Part shown: positions 16,764 to 24,807 of the stretch, in pieces
How the letters are laid out: each line of letters opens with the position of its first letter
Position numbering within the stretch: position 1 is the stretch's first letter
Source: Pseudideonella sakaiensis
GTDB lineage: Bacteria > Pseudomonadota > Gammaproteobacteria > Burkholderiales > Burkholderiaceae_C
DNA: 64,000 nt
Assembly: GCF_001293525.1 (NCBI RefSeq)
Contig: NZ_BBYR01000065.1
Location: 80,583-144,582, forward strand
Direction of reading: 5' to 3'
Made by a program: the position numbers and the translations under genes
The notes under the pieces: generated by a model
The model's input: the letters and a program-made list of their open reading frames with translations, nothing else
Told to the model about the DNA's origin: nothing
Database searches by the model: none

Positions 16764-17701
16764 GGTCTCTCCTGGCAGGTTGAAACGGGGGCGGATCCGG
16801 TCATCGCCGGGGCCGCAGGGGACGGCCCCAGCCGCAGCAGCGCCCGGACCTCGGCCACGCGGGCCGGTTCCCGGCCCTGGGCCCGCCCGAGCGCGGCGAC
16901 GCGGGCCACCAGCTGGGCATTGGTCGGCCGGCCGAGCGCCGCGTAGGCGTGGTCGCCGAGCCCGACCGACACATGGCCGCCGCGCGCGATCGCGGCCTCG
17001 GCGACCGGCAGCAGGTCGCCCTCGCGGCAGCAGACGGACCACTCGATGCGGCGCGCGGGCAGGAACTGCAGCAGCGAATCGAGGCCCGCCACGCTGCCGG
17101 GATGGCCGCCGAGGATGCCGCCCTCGGTCAGCACCAGGCAGCAGAAGGCCGGATCGTCGGCGATCCAGCCGGCGTCGACGAAGGCCTCGACGGTGCGCAG
17201 GCAGGGCACCGTCCAGATGCACAGCAGCTCCTTCAGGCCGAGGCGCTGCACCTCGCCGGCGAGCCGCCGCAGCGTGCCGACCGTGTTGACGTAGGTCTTC
17301 GCGTCCGTGCGGAAGCGCCGCTGCGCCGGGAGGTAGACGTCGAGGTTGGTGCTGCCCATGTCCAGCGGCGCGAAGTCCGGCCGCGTGGCCGGGTCGGCGC
17401 ACAGCGCCAGCAGCGGCGCGAGCCGGGCCTGCGCCTCGGGCGTGACGACGCCGGCCAGGGTCGGGTGGATCAGGATGTCGCAGCGCGAGCGGATCTCGCG
17501 GATCGCCTCGGCATACAGCGCCACCTCGTGGGCCGGCGCGCCATCGGGCTGCCGCACGTGGAAGTGGACGATCGACGCGCCCGCCCGCCAGCAGGCCAGC
17601 GCATCCTCGGCGATCTCGCGCGGGGTCCAGGGCACGTGGGGGTTGTCGTCACGCAAGGCCCATTCGTTGAGCCGCGCCTCGATGACCAGTGGTTTCGTCA
17701 C
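16760..17701 (-). CDS. Beta-keto acid cleavage enzyme (BKACE, DUF849) 1
   Basis: The product has 313 residues and the BKACE TIM-barrel pattern. VIEARLNEWALRDDNPHVPW is at the N-terminus, the metal-binding HxH lies in IVHFHVRQPDG, ILIHPTLAG follows, and GGHVSVGLGD comes late. BKACE enzymes such as Kce condense a beta-keto acid with acetyl-CoA, giving acetoacetate and a new acyl-CoA. Substrate choice varies widely and cannot be read here. It follows the Bug protein gene by 10 bp and overlaps the aldolase by 4 bp (GTGA). A second, divergent copy heads the same operon. Confidence 0.85.
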   Translation of the reverse strand: MTKPLVIEARLNEWALRDDNPHVPWTPREIAEDALACWRAGASIVHFHVRQPDGAPAHEVALYAEAIREIRSRCDILIHPTLAGVVTPEAQARLAPLLALCADPATRPDFAPLDMGSTNLDVYLPAQRRFRTDAKTYVNTVGTLRRLAGEVQRLGLKELLCIWTVPCLRTVEAFVDAGWIADDPAFCCLVLTEGGILGGHPGSVAGLDSLLQFLPARRIEWSVCCREGDLLPVAEAAIARGGHVSVGLGDHAYAALGRPTNAQLVARVAALGRAQGREPARVAEVRALLRLGPSPAAPAMTGSAPVSTCQERP

Positions 17702-17711
17702 GCGGGCCCCG

Positions 17712-18695
17712 TCAGTCCGCCTTGACGCCGATCCGGCGCACCAGCTCGCCCCACTTCGTCATCTCCTGGCGCACCGTGCCGTCCAGCTGCTCGGGCGTGG
17801 ACGCCACGATCTCCACGCCCAGCGCGGCCTGCTTCTCGCGCACCGCGGGCTGGTTGAGCGTGACGCGGACCTGCTCGCTGACCTTGCGGACGATGTCCGT
17901 CGGCGTGCCGGCCGGCGCGAACATCGCGAGCCACGAGGACGAGGCGTAGTTCGGCACGCCGGCCTCGGCCACCGTCGGGAGGTCGGGCAGCATCGCCGAG
18001 CGCTGCGGCCCGGTCCACGCGATGGCCTTGATGGCCCCGGAGCGGATGTGCGGCAGCGCGGTCGACACCGCGTCGAACATCACCTGCACGTGGCCGCCGA
18101 TCAGGTCCTGCATCGCGGGCGCGGCCCCCTTGTACGGAATGTGGTTGAGCCGGGTGCCGGCCAGCGCGTTGAACAGCTCGCCGCTGAGGTGGTTCACGCC
18201 GCCGTTGCCGGACGAGCCGAAGGACAGCTTGCCGGGATGCTGGCGGTCGTAGGCGATCAGTTCCTTGACCGTGTTCGCCGGCAGCGCGGGCGTGGCCACC
18301 AGGATGACCGGGAGGTTGACGAGCATCGAGACGCCGCGCAGGTCCTTCAGCGGCTCGTACGGCAGCTTCTCGTACAGCGACGGCACGATCGCGAAATGGC
18401 TGCTCGTGACCAGGAAGGTGTAGCCGTCGCCGGGCGCCTTGGCGACGAGCGCGGTGCCGAGCGTGCTGGCCGCGCCCGCGCGGTTCTCGACGACGAAGGC
18501 CTGGCCGAACTTCGCGGCCAGGCCCTGGGCGATCTCGCGCGCGATCAGGTCGGTCGATCCGCCCGGCGGAAAGGGCACGACGATCTTGACGGGCTGCGCC
18601 GGCCAGGCCCCGGGCTGGGCCGCCGCCCAGGGGGCGAGGCTGACGAGGCTGGCGGCCAGGACCTGCAGCGCGCGGCGGCGGAAGGGGTGCGTCAT
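17712..18695 (-). CDS. Bug-family (TctC-like) periplasmic binding protein
   Basis: This 327-residue protein has a twin-basic signal peptide (FRRRALQVLAASLVSLAPWA ending near AAAQ) and the Bug fold signatures WPAQPVKIVVPFPPGGSTD, VENRAGAASTLGT and LNHIPYKGAAPAMQDLIGG. Bug proteins bind carboxylates or related small molecules in the periplasm; only some pair with TctAB permeases, and none is seen here. ATG 18695 overlaps the upstream BKACE stop by 4 bp (ATGA), with GGAGACACC as ribosome site. The operon context suggests its ligand is the acid that BKACE and the aldolase process. Confidence 0.9.
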   Translation of the reverse strand: MTHPFRRRALQVLAASLVSLAPWAAAQPGAWPAQPVKIVVPFPPGGSTDLIAREIAQGLAAKFGQAFVVENRAGAASTLGTALVAKAPGDGYTFLVTSSHFAIVPSLYEKLPYEPLKDLRGVSMLVNLPVILVATPALPANTVKELIAYDRQHPGKLSFGSSGNGGVNHLSGELFNALAGTRLNHIPYKGAAPAMQDLIGGHVQVMFDAVSTALPHIRSGAIKAIAWTGPQRSAMLPDLPTVAEAGVPNYASSSWLAMFAPAGTPTDIVRKVSEQVRVTLNQPAVREKQAALGVEIVASTPEQLDGTVRQEMTKWGELVRRIGVKAD

Positions 18696-19633
18696 GGTGT
18701 CTCCGGAAGGCGGACGTCGGTGTCGGGAGCCCCCGCCTGCGCGAGCAGTTCCGGAAGCTCCTCGGGGTGCGCGGGTCTGCGCCCGGCTCGAATGGCCAGC
18801 CGCGCGACGTGCGCGACCAGGTCCTCGTTGCGTGGCGTGCCGGGGCCGCCATGGTCTTCCAGCCCGACGCGCACGTGCCCGCCGCGCCGGATGGCCAGGC
18901 CAGCGAGCGACCGGCCCACGTCGCCGTCGCGCAGCGTGACCATCCACGGGATGCGGCGCGCATCGAAGAGGCGCAGCCAGGCGGCCACACCGGTGGCATC
19001 GGGCGCGAGGCCGAACAGGCGGCGCCCGGCGGAGAACTCCAGCTTGGCCAGCACCGGCTGCGGCAGCGTGCCGGCGCGGCGATGCGCCTCCATCAGGCGC
19101 GCGAAGCCCGGCTCGAAGAGCGACAGCGTGCAGCCCAGCGACGCCTGCCGGCAGGCCGCGAAGCCCCAGGCCACGTCCTCGAAGCTGGTCTGGTACACCC
19201 GGTCGTGCACGGGCGCCTGGCCATCGGGCCCGACCTGGCCGTAGTTCATCGTGCCCGGGTCGATCGGCACCAGCGACAGCAGGCCCGCACGGGCCAGCGC
19301 GAACACGTGCGCGAGACGCCCGGCCATCGTCGTGCCCGGTCCGCCGCCGGGCAGCGTCGGGTACAGCGCCAGCCCCGGATGGCGGGCGCGGGCCGCGGCG
19401 AACAGCGCGAGGTAAGGCGCCGGGTCGTGGTGGCCCGACGAGCCCACGACCGGCTGCCCCGCATGCACGTGGATCACCGAGGCGCCCGCGTCGACACAGG
19501 CGGCGATCGACGCCAGCATCTCGGCGCTCGACAGCGGCACGTGCGGGTTGTCCGCCTTCGAGCGCGCGCCGTTGATCGCCGCCTCGATCACGACGGGCGT
19601 GGCGTCTCGGGAGACGGGACGGCCTGGGTGCAT
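18692..19633 (-). CDS. Beta-keto acid cleavage enzyme (BKACE, DUF849) 2
   Basis: This is a second 313-residue DUF849 protein, clearly diverged from the one at 16760. VVIEAAINGARSKADNPHVP opens the barrel, IHVHAGQPV carries the metal HxH, and LYPTLPGGGPGTTMAGR and IRRGGHVRVGLEDHGGPGTP follow. It heads the operon. Its ATG lies only 8 bp from the palindromic operator and has no visible ribosome site, so the mRNA may be nearly leaderless. Two BKACEs in one operon suggest two successive keto-acid exchanges or two substrates. Confidence 0.85.
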   Translation of the reverse strand: MHPGRPVSRDATPVVIEAAINGARSKADNPHVPLSSAEMLASIAACVDAGASVIHVHAGQPVVGSSGHHDPAPYLALFAAARARHPGLALYPTLPGGGPGTTMAGRLAHVFALARAGLLSLVPIDPGTMNYGQVGPDGQAPVHDRVYQTSFEDVAWGFAACRQASLGCTLSLFEPGFARLMEAHRRAGTLPQPVLAKLEFSAGRRLFGLAPDATGVAAWLRLFDARRIPWMVTLRDGDVGRSLAGLAIRRGGHVRVGLEDHGGPGTPRNEDLVAHVARLAIRAGRRPAHPEELPELLAQAGAPDTDVRLPETP

Positions 19634-19641
19634 CGACGGAA

Positions 19642-19672
19642 TTGTACATACATTTGATTAATGTACGTACAA
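19642..19672. promoter_or_regulatory. Palindromic operator between divergent transcripts
   Basis: Arms TTGTACATACATT (19642-19654) and AATGTACGTACAA (19660-19672) form an inverted repeat with one mismatch in 13 and a 5-bp centre. Each arm is itself nearly a TGTACRTACA palindrome, so two repressor dimers could bind. It stands out as AT-rich in GC-rich DNA. It touches the start of the BKACE operon and lies about 150 bp before the hydrolase-kinase chain on the other strand. The GntR regulator at the end of the BKACE operon is the best candidate ligand. Confidence 0.65.
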
Positions 19673-19824
19673 ATGCGAGGTCGGCTGTCATGCGCACCCG
19701 GATGATCTGCATCAAGAACACCCATCGCCGTGAGGACGCCGGCGCCGACTCCGGGCGAACGGGGCGCCGAATGGCGCGACAATCCCGCTATCCACCCGGC
19801 CGCAGCCGCGCTGCCCACCCGCCC

Positions 19825-20622
19825 GTGTCGATCGACCCGCTCCGCAGAAACAACGTGCACGCCCGCGGCGCGGGCGAGACGCTGGTGTTCGGGCACGGCT
19901 TCGGGACGGACCAGCGGGTCTGGACGAGCGTCGCCGACGCCCTCGCACCCGGCCATCGGCTCGTGCTGCTCGATCACGTCGGCTTCGGCGGCTCGGATCC
20001 CGCCGGCTACGACCCGGCTCGGCACGCGCGGCTGGAGGGCTATGCGGACGACCTGCTGGAGGTGCTGGCCGCCCTCGGACCGGAGCCGGTCACCTACGTG
20101 GGGCATTCGGCGGGCGCACTGATCGGCCTGCTGGCGAGCATCGCGGCGCCGGCCCGCTTTCGCCGGCTGGTGCTGCTGGGCATGTCGCCGCGCTTCATCG
20201 ACGCGCCTCCGGACTACGTCGGGGGCTTCGCGGCCCACGAGATCGAGGCGATCCTCGACCTGATGGAGCGCGACCAGGTGGCCTGGGCCGGCACGCTGGC
20301 GCCGCTGGCGATCGGCGAGGACGGGCCGGAGGCACTGGTGCAGCGCTTCGACAGCGGCCTGCGGGCACTCGACCCGCTGTTCGCGCGTCGCTTCGCCCGC
20401 CTGGTGTTCACGGTCGATGCGCGCGACCGGCTGCCCCAGGCGACGGTGCCCTCGCTGGCGGTGCACTGCACGCGCGACAGCATCGTGCCGATCGAGGTCG
20501 GGCGCTACCTGCGGGACCACCTGCCCGGCTGCACGCTGCACGAGATCGAGGGCTCGGGCCACTGCCCGCACCTGAGCCATCCGCGCGAGACCGTCGAGGC
20601 GATCGCCGCCTACCTGACGTGA
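19825..20622 (+). CDS. RsbQ-like alpha/beta hydrolase
   Basis: From GTG 19825 the product has 265 residues and aligns from its start with RsbQ, the Bacillus hydrolase that feeds the PAS sensor RsbP: RNNVHARGAGETLVFGHGFG, then DHVGFGGSDPAGYD. The triad is present: Ser in GHSAGALIG, Asp in CTRDSIVP, His in GHCPHLSHP. The plant receptors D14/KAI2 share this fold. In-frame ATGs at 19690 and 19771 would add a basic leader without homology, and an ATG at 19642 lies in the operator. Its stop overlaps the following kinase start by 4 bp. It probably makes or removes a small hydrophobic signal for the kinase PAS domains; this is inference from RsbQ-RsbP. Confidence 0.85.
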   Translation: MSIDPLRRNNVHARGAGETLVFGHGFGTDQRVWTSVADALAPGHRLVLLDHVGFGGSDPAGYDPARHARLEGYADDLLEVLAALGPEPVTYVGHSAGALIGLLASIAAPARFRRLVLLGMSPRFIDAPPDYVGGFAAHEIEAILDLMERDQVAWAGTLAPLAIGEDGPEALVQRFDSGLRALDPLFARRFARLVFTVDARDRLPQATVPSLAVHCTRDSIVPIEVGRYLRDHLPGCTLHEIEGSGHCPHLSHPRETVEAIAAYLT

Positions 20623-23600
20623 CCCCGGGGACGCCGCCGCCCCAGGCCACCGCGCCCGCGGATGCCGTGCTCGAGGCCCTGCCCGCGGCGGTGCTGGGCT
20701 TCGGCCGCGACGGGCTGCTGACGCAGGTCAACCCCGCCGCCGCGGCGCTGTTCGGGCAGCCGCTCGAGCACCTGCGTGGCGCCTCGGTGGAATCATTGCT
20801 GACGGGTCCCGGCCGCATGATCCTGCACACCCAGGTGCTGTCGGGCCTCTCTGCGGGGGGATCGCCGGCGCTGCTCACGCTGCCGGCCCGCCACGCGTCC
20901 GGCCGGGCGCTGACGCTGCGCGTGCAGGCCCGCGGCAACGCCGATGGCGGCGCGTTGATGGTGCTGTGGCCGCAGCAGGACGCCAGCGAGGCCGAGGAGG
21001 CGCTGCTGCGCGTGCGCCGCGCCGCGGACGCCTCGCCGGCCGTGCTCTTCGAATGGGTGGTGCCGGCGGCGGGCCCAGGGCGGCTCGCCTATGTCAGCGC
21101 GGCCGTGCTCACGCTGTTCGGACTGGCGCCGGAGTCCCTGCGCCACGATGCCGCCCCGCTGCTGGCCTGCCTGGACCCGACGGACCGCGCCCGGCTGCAG
21201 TCACGTCTGGCCGGGGGCGCCGGCCAGCCGATCGGCGAGCGGCTGCGGGCGCGGCGCCACGACGAGGCGCCGTGGGCCTGGTTCGACCTGGAGGCGACAC
21301 CGCGCGCGGCCGCCGATGGCGCCACCATCTGGCACGGCACCCTCGTCGATGCCACGCAGCGTCAGCGGGCGGAGGAGGCCGAGCGCGAACGTGCCGCGCA
21401 GGAGCGGGCCGACGCCACGCGGCGCGAGATCGAGGCCTTCGCGGGCCAGCTGCTCGACGCGCTGCCGATCCGCGTCGCCTCCTGGGACCGCTCGCAGCGG
21501 CTGCGCTTCGCGAACCAGGCCTTCTTCGCGCCGCTCGGCCTGTCTCCTGAGCAGGCGATCGACGCGCCCCCGGACGTCGCGCCGGCGACGCAGGCGCTGC
21601 GCGAGGAGCGCGCGGTGGTCGCGCGGGTGCTGGCCGGCGAAGCGGTGGCGCTGCAGCGCCGGATCGAAGACCCGGCACACGGGGTGCGGCACGAGCTGGT
21701 GGTCGGCCGACCGCTGTGGCGCCACGGCACGGTCGACGGCGCCGTCACCTCGGCCACCGACGTGAGCGACCTGGTCGCCACCCGCGAGCAGCTGGAACAG
21801 GCCAACCGCGACCTGGCCGAGGCGGATCGCTTCACGCGCTTCGTCGCCGACAGCCTGCCCGCCGGGATTGCCTACTGGGACCGGCAGCTGGTCTGCCGCT
21901 TCGCGAACCGCCAGTTCGCCGACTGGCTCGGCCGCCGCCCGGAGCAGGTGATCGGCCTGCAGGCCGCGCAGGCGCTGGGCGCGGCGCTGGCCGGCGAGCT
22001 GTCGCGTCCCTTCGCCGCCGCGCTGGCCGGCGAGGCGCAGACGATCGAGCGCGAGGATACCGACGCCCACGGGCGCCGCAGCGTGCGCCTGGCCTACCTG
22101 CTGCCGGACCAGCACGATGGCGAGGTGCACGGCTTCGCGGTGCTCGGCACCGACGTGACGGTCAGCAAGCAGGCGGAACGGCAGCTGCGCATGCTGAACG
22201 AGGAGCTCGCCGCGGCCCGCGACCGTGCCGAAGCGGCGACGCGCGCGAAGAGCGCCTTCCTCGCCAACATGAGCCACGAGATCCGCACGCCGATGAACGC
22301 GATCATCGGCCTGACCCACCTGCTGCGGCGCGAGCTGCCCGACGGTCCGCCGCAGGCCTCGCTGGGGCGCATCGCGGCGGCGGCGCAGCACCTGCTGCAG
22401 CTGCTGAACGACGTGCTGGACCTGTCGAAGATCGAGGCCGGCAAGATGGCCCTCGAGGCCATCCCCTTCCAGCCGGAGCCGCTGCTCGGCGGTGCCTTCG
22501 AGCTGGTGGCCGAGCTGGCCCGCGCGAAGGGCCTCGAGCTGGTGCTCGACGTGCAGCCGCTGCCGCCCCGGCTGCTCGGCGATCCGACACGGCTCTCGCA
22601 GGCCGTGGTCAACCTGCTGTCGAATGCCGTGAAGTTCACCGAGCGCGGCTGGGTCCGGCTGCGCTGCGAGGCGGACGCCCGCGAGGCCGGCCGGCTGCGG
22701 CTGCGCGTCGAGGTCGGCGACACCGGCTGCGGCATCGCGCCCGACCGCATCGGCCAGCTGTTCCAGCCCTTCGAGCAGGCCGACGTCTCGACCACCCGCG
22801 AGCACGGCGGCACCGGGCTCGGGCTGGCGCTGGTGCGGCACATCGCCGAGCTGCTGGGCGGCCAGGCCGGCGTGACCAGCCAGCCCGGGCAGGGCAGCTG
22901 CTTCTGGTTCACCGGCTGGTTCGAGCTCGCGCCGGAGGACGCAGCGCTGGGCGAACCGCCCGCGGCGGTCCCGCCGCCGGCACTGCAGGGCCGGCGGGTC
23001 TTCCTGGTCGACGATTGCCCGGAGGCCCTGGCGCCGCTGGACGAGGCGCTGCGGCGGCTGGGCCTGGCGGTGCAGACCGAGACCGATGCGGCCCGGGCGA
23101 TCGAGCGCCTCGCCCAGGCGGCGGACACGCCGGCGCGCAGCGAGCTGCTGCTGCTGGACTGGCAGGGCCGGCCGCTGCCGGGCGCGGCCTTCCTGCAGCG
23201 GCTGCGCGAGCGGCTGGGCGGGCCGCTGCCGGCCTGCCTCGCGCTGAGCACCGTCGACGACCCGGCGGTCCACGCGGCCGCGCGTGCGGCGGGCTGCGCC
23301 GGCGTGCTGGTCAAGCCCGTCACGTCCGAGGCCCTCCAGCGGGCGCTCGGGCAGCTGCTGCTGCACGACACCCCGATGGCTCCTGCGGCCGACGCGGCCG
23401 ACCCGCAGCGGCTCGAGGCCGCGCTGCGCGCCGCGCATGCCGGCCGCCGCGTGCTGCTGGCCGAGGACCACCCGATCAACCAGATGATCGCGCGCGAGCT
23501 GCTCGGCTCCGCCGGCCTGGTCGTGGAGACCGCCGACGACGGCCAGCAGGCCATCGAGCGGGCCTGTCGAGAGCCCTTCGACCTGGTGCTGATGGACGTG

Positions 23601-23840
23601 CAGATGCCGCGCGTCGATGGCCTGCAGGCGGCGCGCGCGATCCGCCAGGCACTCGGCCCGGGCCTGCCGATCATCGCGATGACCGCCAACGCCTTCAGCG
23701 AGGACCGGCAGCGCAGCCTGGCGGTCGGCATGAACGACCACCTGTCCAAGCCGGTGGAGCCCGCCGCGCTGTACGCGGCGCTGCTGCACTGGTTGCCGCC
23801 GGCCGCGGCGGCGCCGCCCGCGCCGGCGCCCGCCCGGTGA
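20619..23840 (+). CDS. Multi-PAS hybrid histidine kinase with two receivers
   Basis: The 1073-residue protein starts at GTG 20619 inside the hydrolase stop codon. It has no membrane segment. About four PAS-like regions fill residues 15-525, with a coiled stretch near 250-285. HisKA follows with SHEIRTPMNA (His near 553), then HATPase_c with LLSNAVKFTERG and GGTGLGLALV. The first receiver, near 795, is degenerate: its phospho-site position is occupied by the LLLLDWQG segment. The second receiver has AEDHPINQMI and LVLMDVQMP (Asp near 993) and looks functional. No output regulator or Hpt is adjacent. It appears to be a cytosolic sensor paired with the RsbQ-like hydrolase. Confidence 0.88.
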   Translation: MTPGTPPPQATAPADAVLEALPAAVLGFGRDGLLTQVNPAAAALFGQPLEHLRGASVESLLTGPGRMILHTQVLSGLSAGGSPALLTLPARHASGRALTLRVQARGNADGGALMVLWPQQDASEAEEALLRVRRAADASPAVLFEWVVPAAGPGRLAYVSAAVLTLFGLAPESLRHDAAPLLACLDPTDRARLQSRLAGGAGQPIGERLRARRHDEAPWAWFDLEATPRAAADGATIWHGTLVDATQRQRAEEAERERAAQERADATRREIEAFAGQLLDALPIRVASWDRSQRLRFANQAFFAPLGLSPEQAIDAPPDVAPATQALREERAVVARVLAGEAVALQRRIEDPAHGVRHELVVGRPLWRHGTVDGAVTSATDVSDLVATREQLEQANRDLAEADRFTRFVADSLPAGIAYWDRQLVCRFANRQFADWLGRRPEQVIGLQAAQALGAALAGELSRPFAAALAGEAQTIEREDTDAHGRRSVRLAYLLPDQHDGEVHGFAVLGTDVTVSKQAERQLRMLNEELAAARDRAEAATRAKSAFLANMSHEIRTPMNAIIGLTHLLRRELPDGPPQASLGRIAAAAQHLLQLLNDVLDLSKIEAGKMALEAIPFQPEPLLGGAFELVAELARAKGLELVLDVQPLPPRLLGDPTRLSQAVVNLLSNAVKFTERGWVRLRCEADAREAGRLRLRVEVGDTGCGIAPDRIGQLFQPFEQADVSTTREHGGTGLGLALVRHIAELLGGQAGVTSQPGQGSCFWFTGWFELAPEDAALGEPPAAVPPPALQGRRVFLVDDCPEALAPLDEALRRLGLAVQTETDAARAIERLAQAADTPARSELLLLDWQGRPLPGAAFLQRLRERLGGPLPACLALSTVDDPAVHAAARAAGCAGVLVKPVTSEALQRALGQLLLHDTPMAPAADAADPQRLEAALRAAHAGRRVLLAEDHPINQMIARELLGSAGLVVETADDGQQAIERACREPFDLVLMDVQMPRVDGLQAARAIRQALGPGLPIIAMTANAFSEDRQRSLAVGMNDHLSKPVEPAALYAALLHWLPPAAAAPPAPAPAR

Positions 23841-24658
23841 CCGGCGCCCGTCCGCCGAGCGGCCCGCCGGTCGGCGACGCCGACGACGCGGGGCCGGTCC
23901 GGCTGCGCCCGGTGTGTGCCTGCGGCGCGCTGGCCGGCGGCGCGGGCGCTGACGCGCGCGCGCGTGGCCCGCGCGCAGCCTCGCGCGCGGCGCTGGCGGA
24001 CCCGGCCTTCGCCGACCCGGCGCTGCAGCTCGGCGCCGCCGCGACCGTGCTGCACGCGATCACCCAGCCCGGCACCGTGCTGGCGGTGTGGCGGCGCGCC
24101 CCCGATCCCGTGCGCGAAGCCTGGCTGCAGGCGCTGGCCCGTACCGGGCTGCCGGACACATGGGCCGAGGGCTCGCCGGCCGAGGTGTCGGCTGCGGTGG
24201 GCGAACGGCTGCTGCGCGCCCAGGGCCACCACGGCGGCCCGCTGGCCGCCTTCGTCACCGAGGTCTGCGAGCTGGCCTGCCGCTACGTGCTGATCGCCGG
24301 CGGCGAGCGCCTGCGGCTGCGCCTCGCCGTGCAGCGCGATGCAGCCGCTGGCCCCTGGCACGACGCGGGGCCGCTGCCGCGGCTGGTGTGCACCGCGGCC
24401 GGTCCGGGCACCCAGTGGCGCTGGCCGCACCGCGCCGGCCTCGCCGCGGTGCGCGAGCGGGCGCCCGGCCAGGCCGAAGCCAGCGGCGTCCACGGCCTGC
24501 AGCCGGGCGACGTCGCCTGCCTGCGCGACACCGGGCGGCCCGGCGCCGGCGGTACGGGCGGCCTCGCCTACCGCCGGCCCGCGTCCGAGGGTTTCGACCG
24601 CGGCCGCGTGGTGCTGGTGCTCGACCGGTCGGACGGGCCGGACGCGCCGCTGCCCTGA
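23837..24658 (+). CDS. DUF1826-family protein
   Basis: The GTG at 23837 overlaps the kinase stop by 4 bp, giving 273 residues. After a variable, low-complexity first 55 residues it matches the DUF1826 pattern: LHAITQPGTVLAVWRR, ELACRYVLIAGGERLRLRL, RLVCTAAGPGTQWRW, LQPGDVACLRDTG and a final RVVLVLDR. The family has no assigned biochemical function; some members lie near zinc-related genes. The metal-ligand histidines expected in other DUF1826 proteins are not obvious in this copy. Coupling to a hydrolase and a PAS kinase is the notable point. Confidence 0.65.
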   Translation: MTGARPPSGPPVGDADDAGPVRLRPVCACGALAGGAGADARARGPRAASRAALADPAFADPALQLGAAATVLHAITQPGTVLAVWRRAPDPVREAWLQALARTGLPDTWAEGSPAEVSAAVGERLLRAQGHHGGPLAAFVTEVCELACRYVLIAGGERLRLRLAVQRDAAAGPWHDAGPLPRLVCTAAGPGTQWRWPHRAGLAAVRERAPGQAEASGVHGLQPGDVACLRDTGRPGAGGTGGLAYRRPASEGFDRGRVVLVLDRSDGPDAPLP

Positions 24659-24759
24659 GGGACGACCACCGCGGCCCCGCCGCGGGACGCGGCAGCAGGG
24701 CAGGCAGGGCCGCCTTCCCCAGGCTGCTCAATGCATGCATCTAGCGCAACGATCCATAG

Positions 24760-24783
24760 ACGCATTGCACTGTACGAATGCGT
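24760..24783. promoter_or_regulatory. Candidate operator upstream of prpF/galD-like gene
   Basis: ACGCATT (24760-24766) and AATGCGT (24777-24783) form a perfect 7-bp inverted repeat with a 10-bp centre, just 24 bp before the ATG at 24808. The spacing suits a LysR- or GntR-type dimer. Another palindrome, ATGCATGCAT, lies at 24731-24740. The surrounding 60 bp are less GC-rich than the neighbours, as expected of a promoter. The LysR gene at the far end of this cluster could be the partner. Confidence 0.4.
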
Positions 24784-24807
24784 TCGGGTCGGCGACGATG
24801 CCGCCCC

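Noticed and set aside
19642..19824. Upstream starts (ATG 19642, 19690, 19771) for the RsbQ-like hydrolase
   Set aside because: The 19642 start lies within the operator, and the added residues have no similarity to RsbQ-type proteins. The GTG at 19825 matches the family start, though 19690 has a weak GAGG and cannot be fully excluded.
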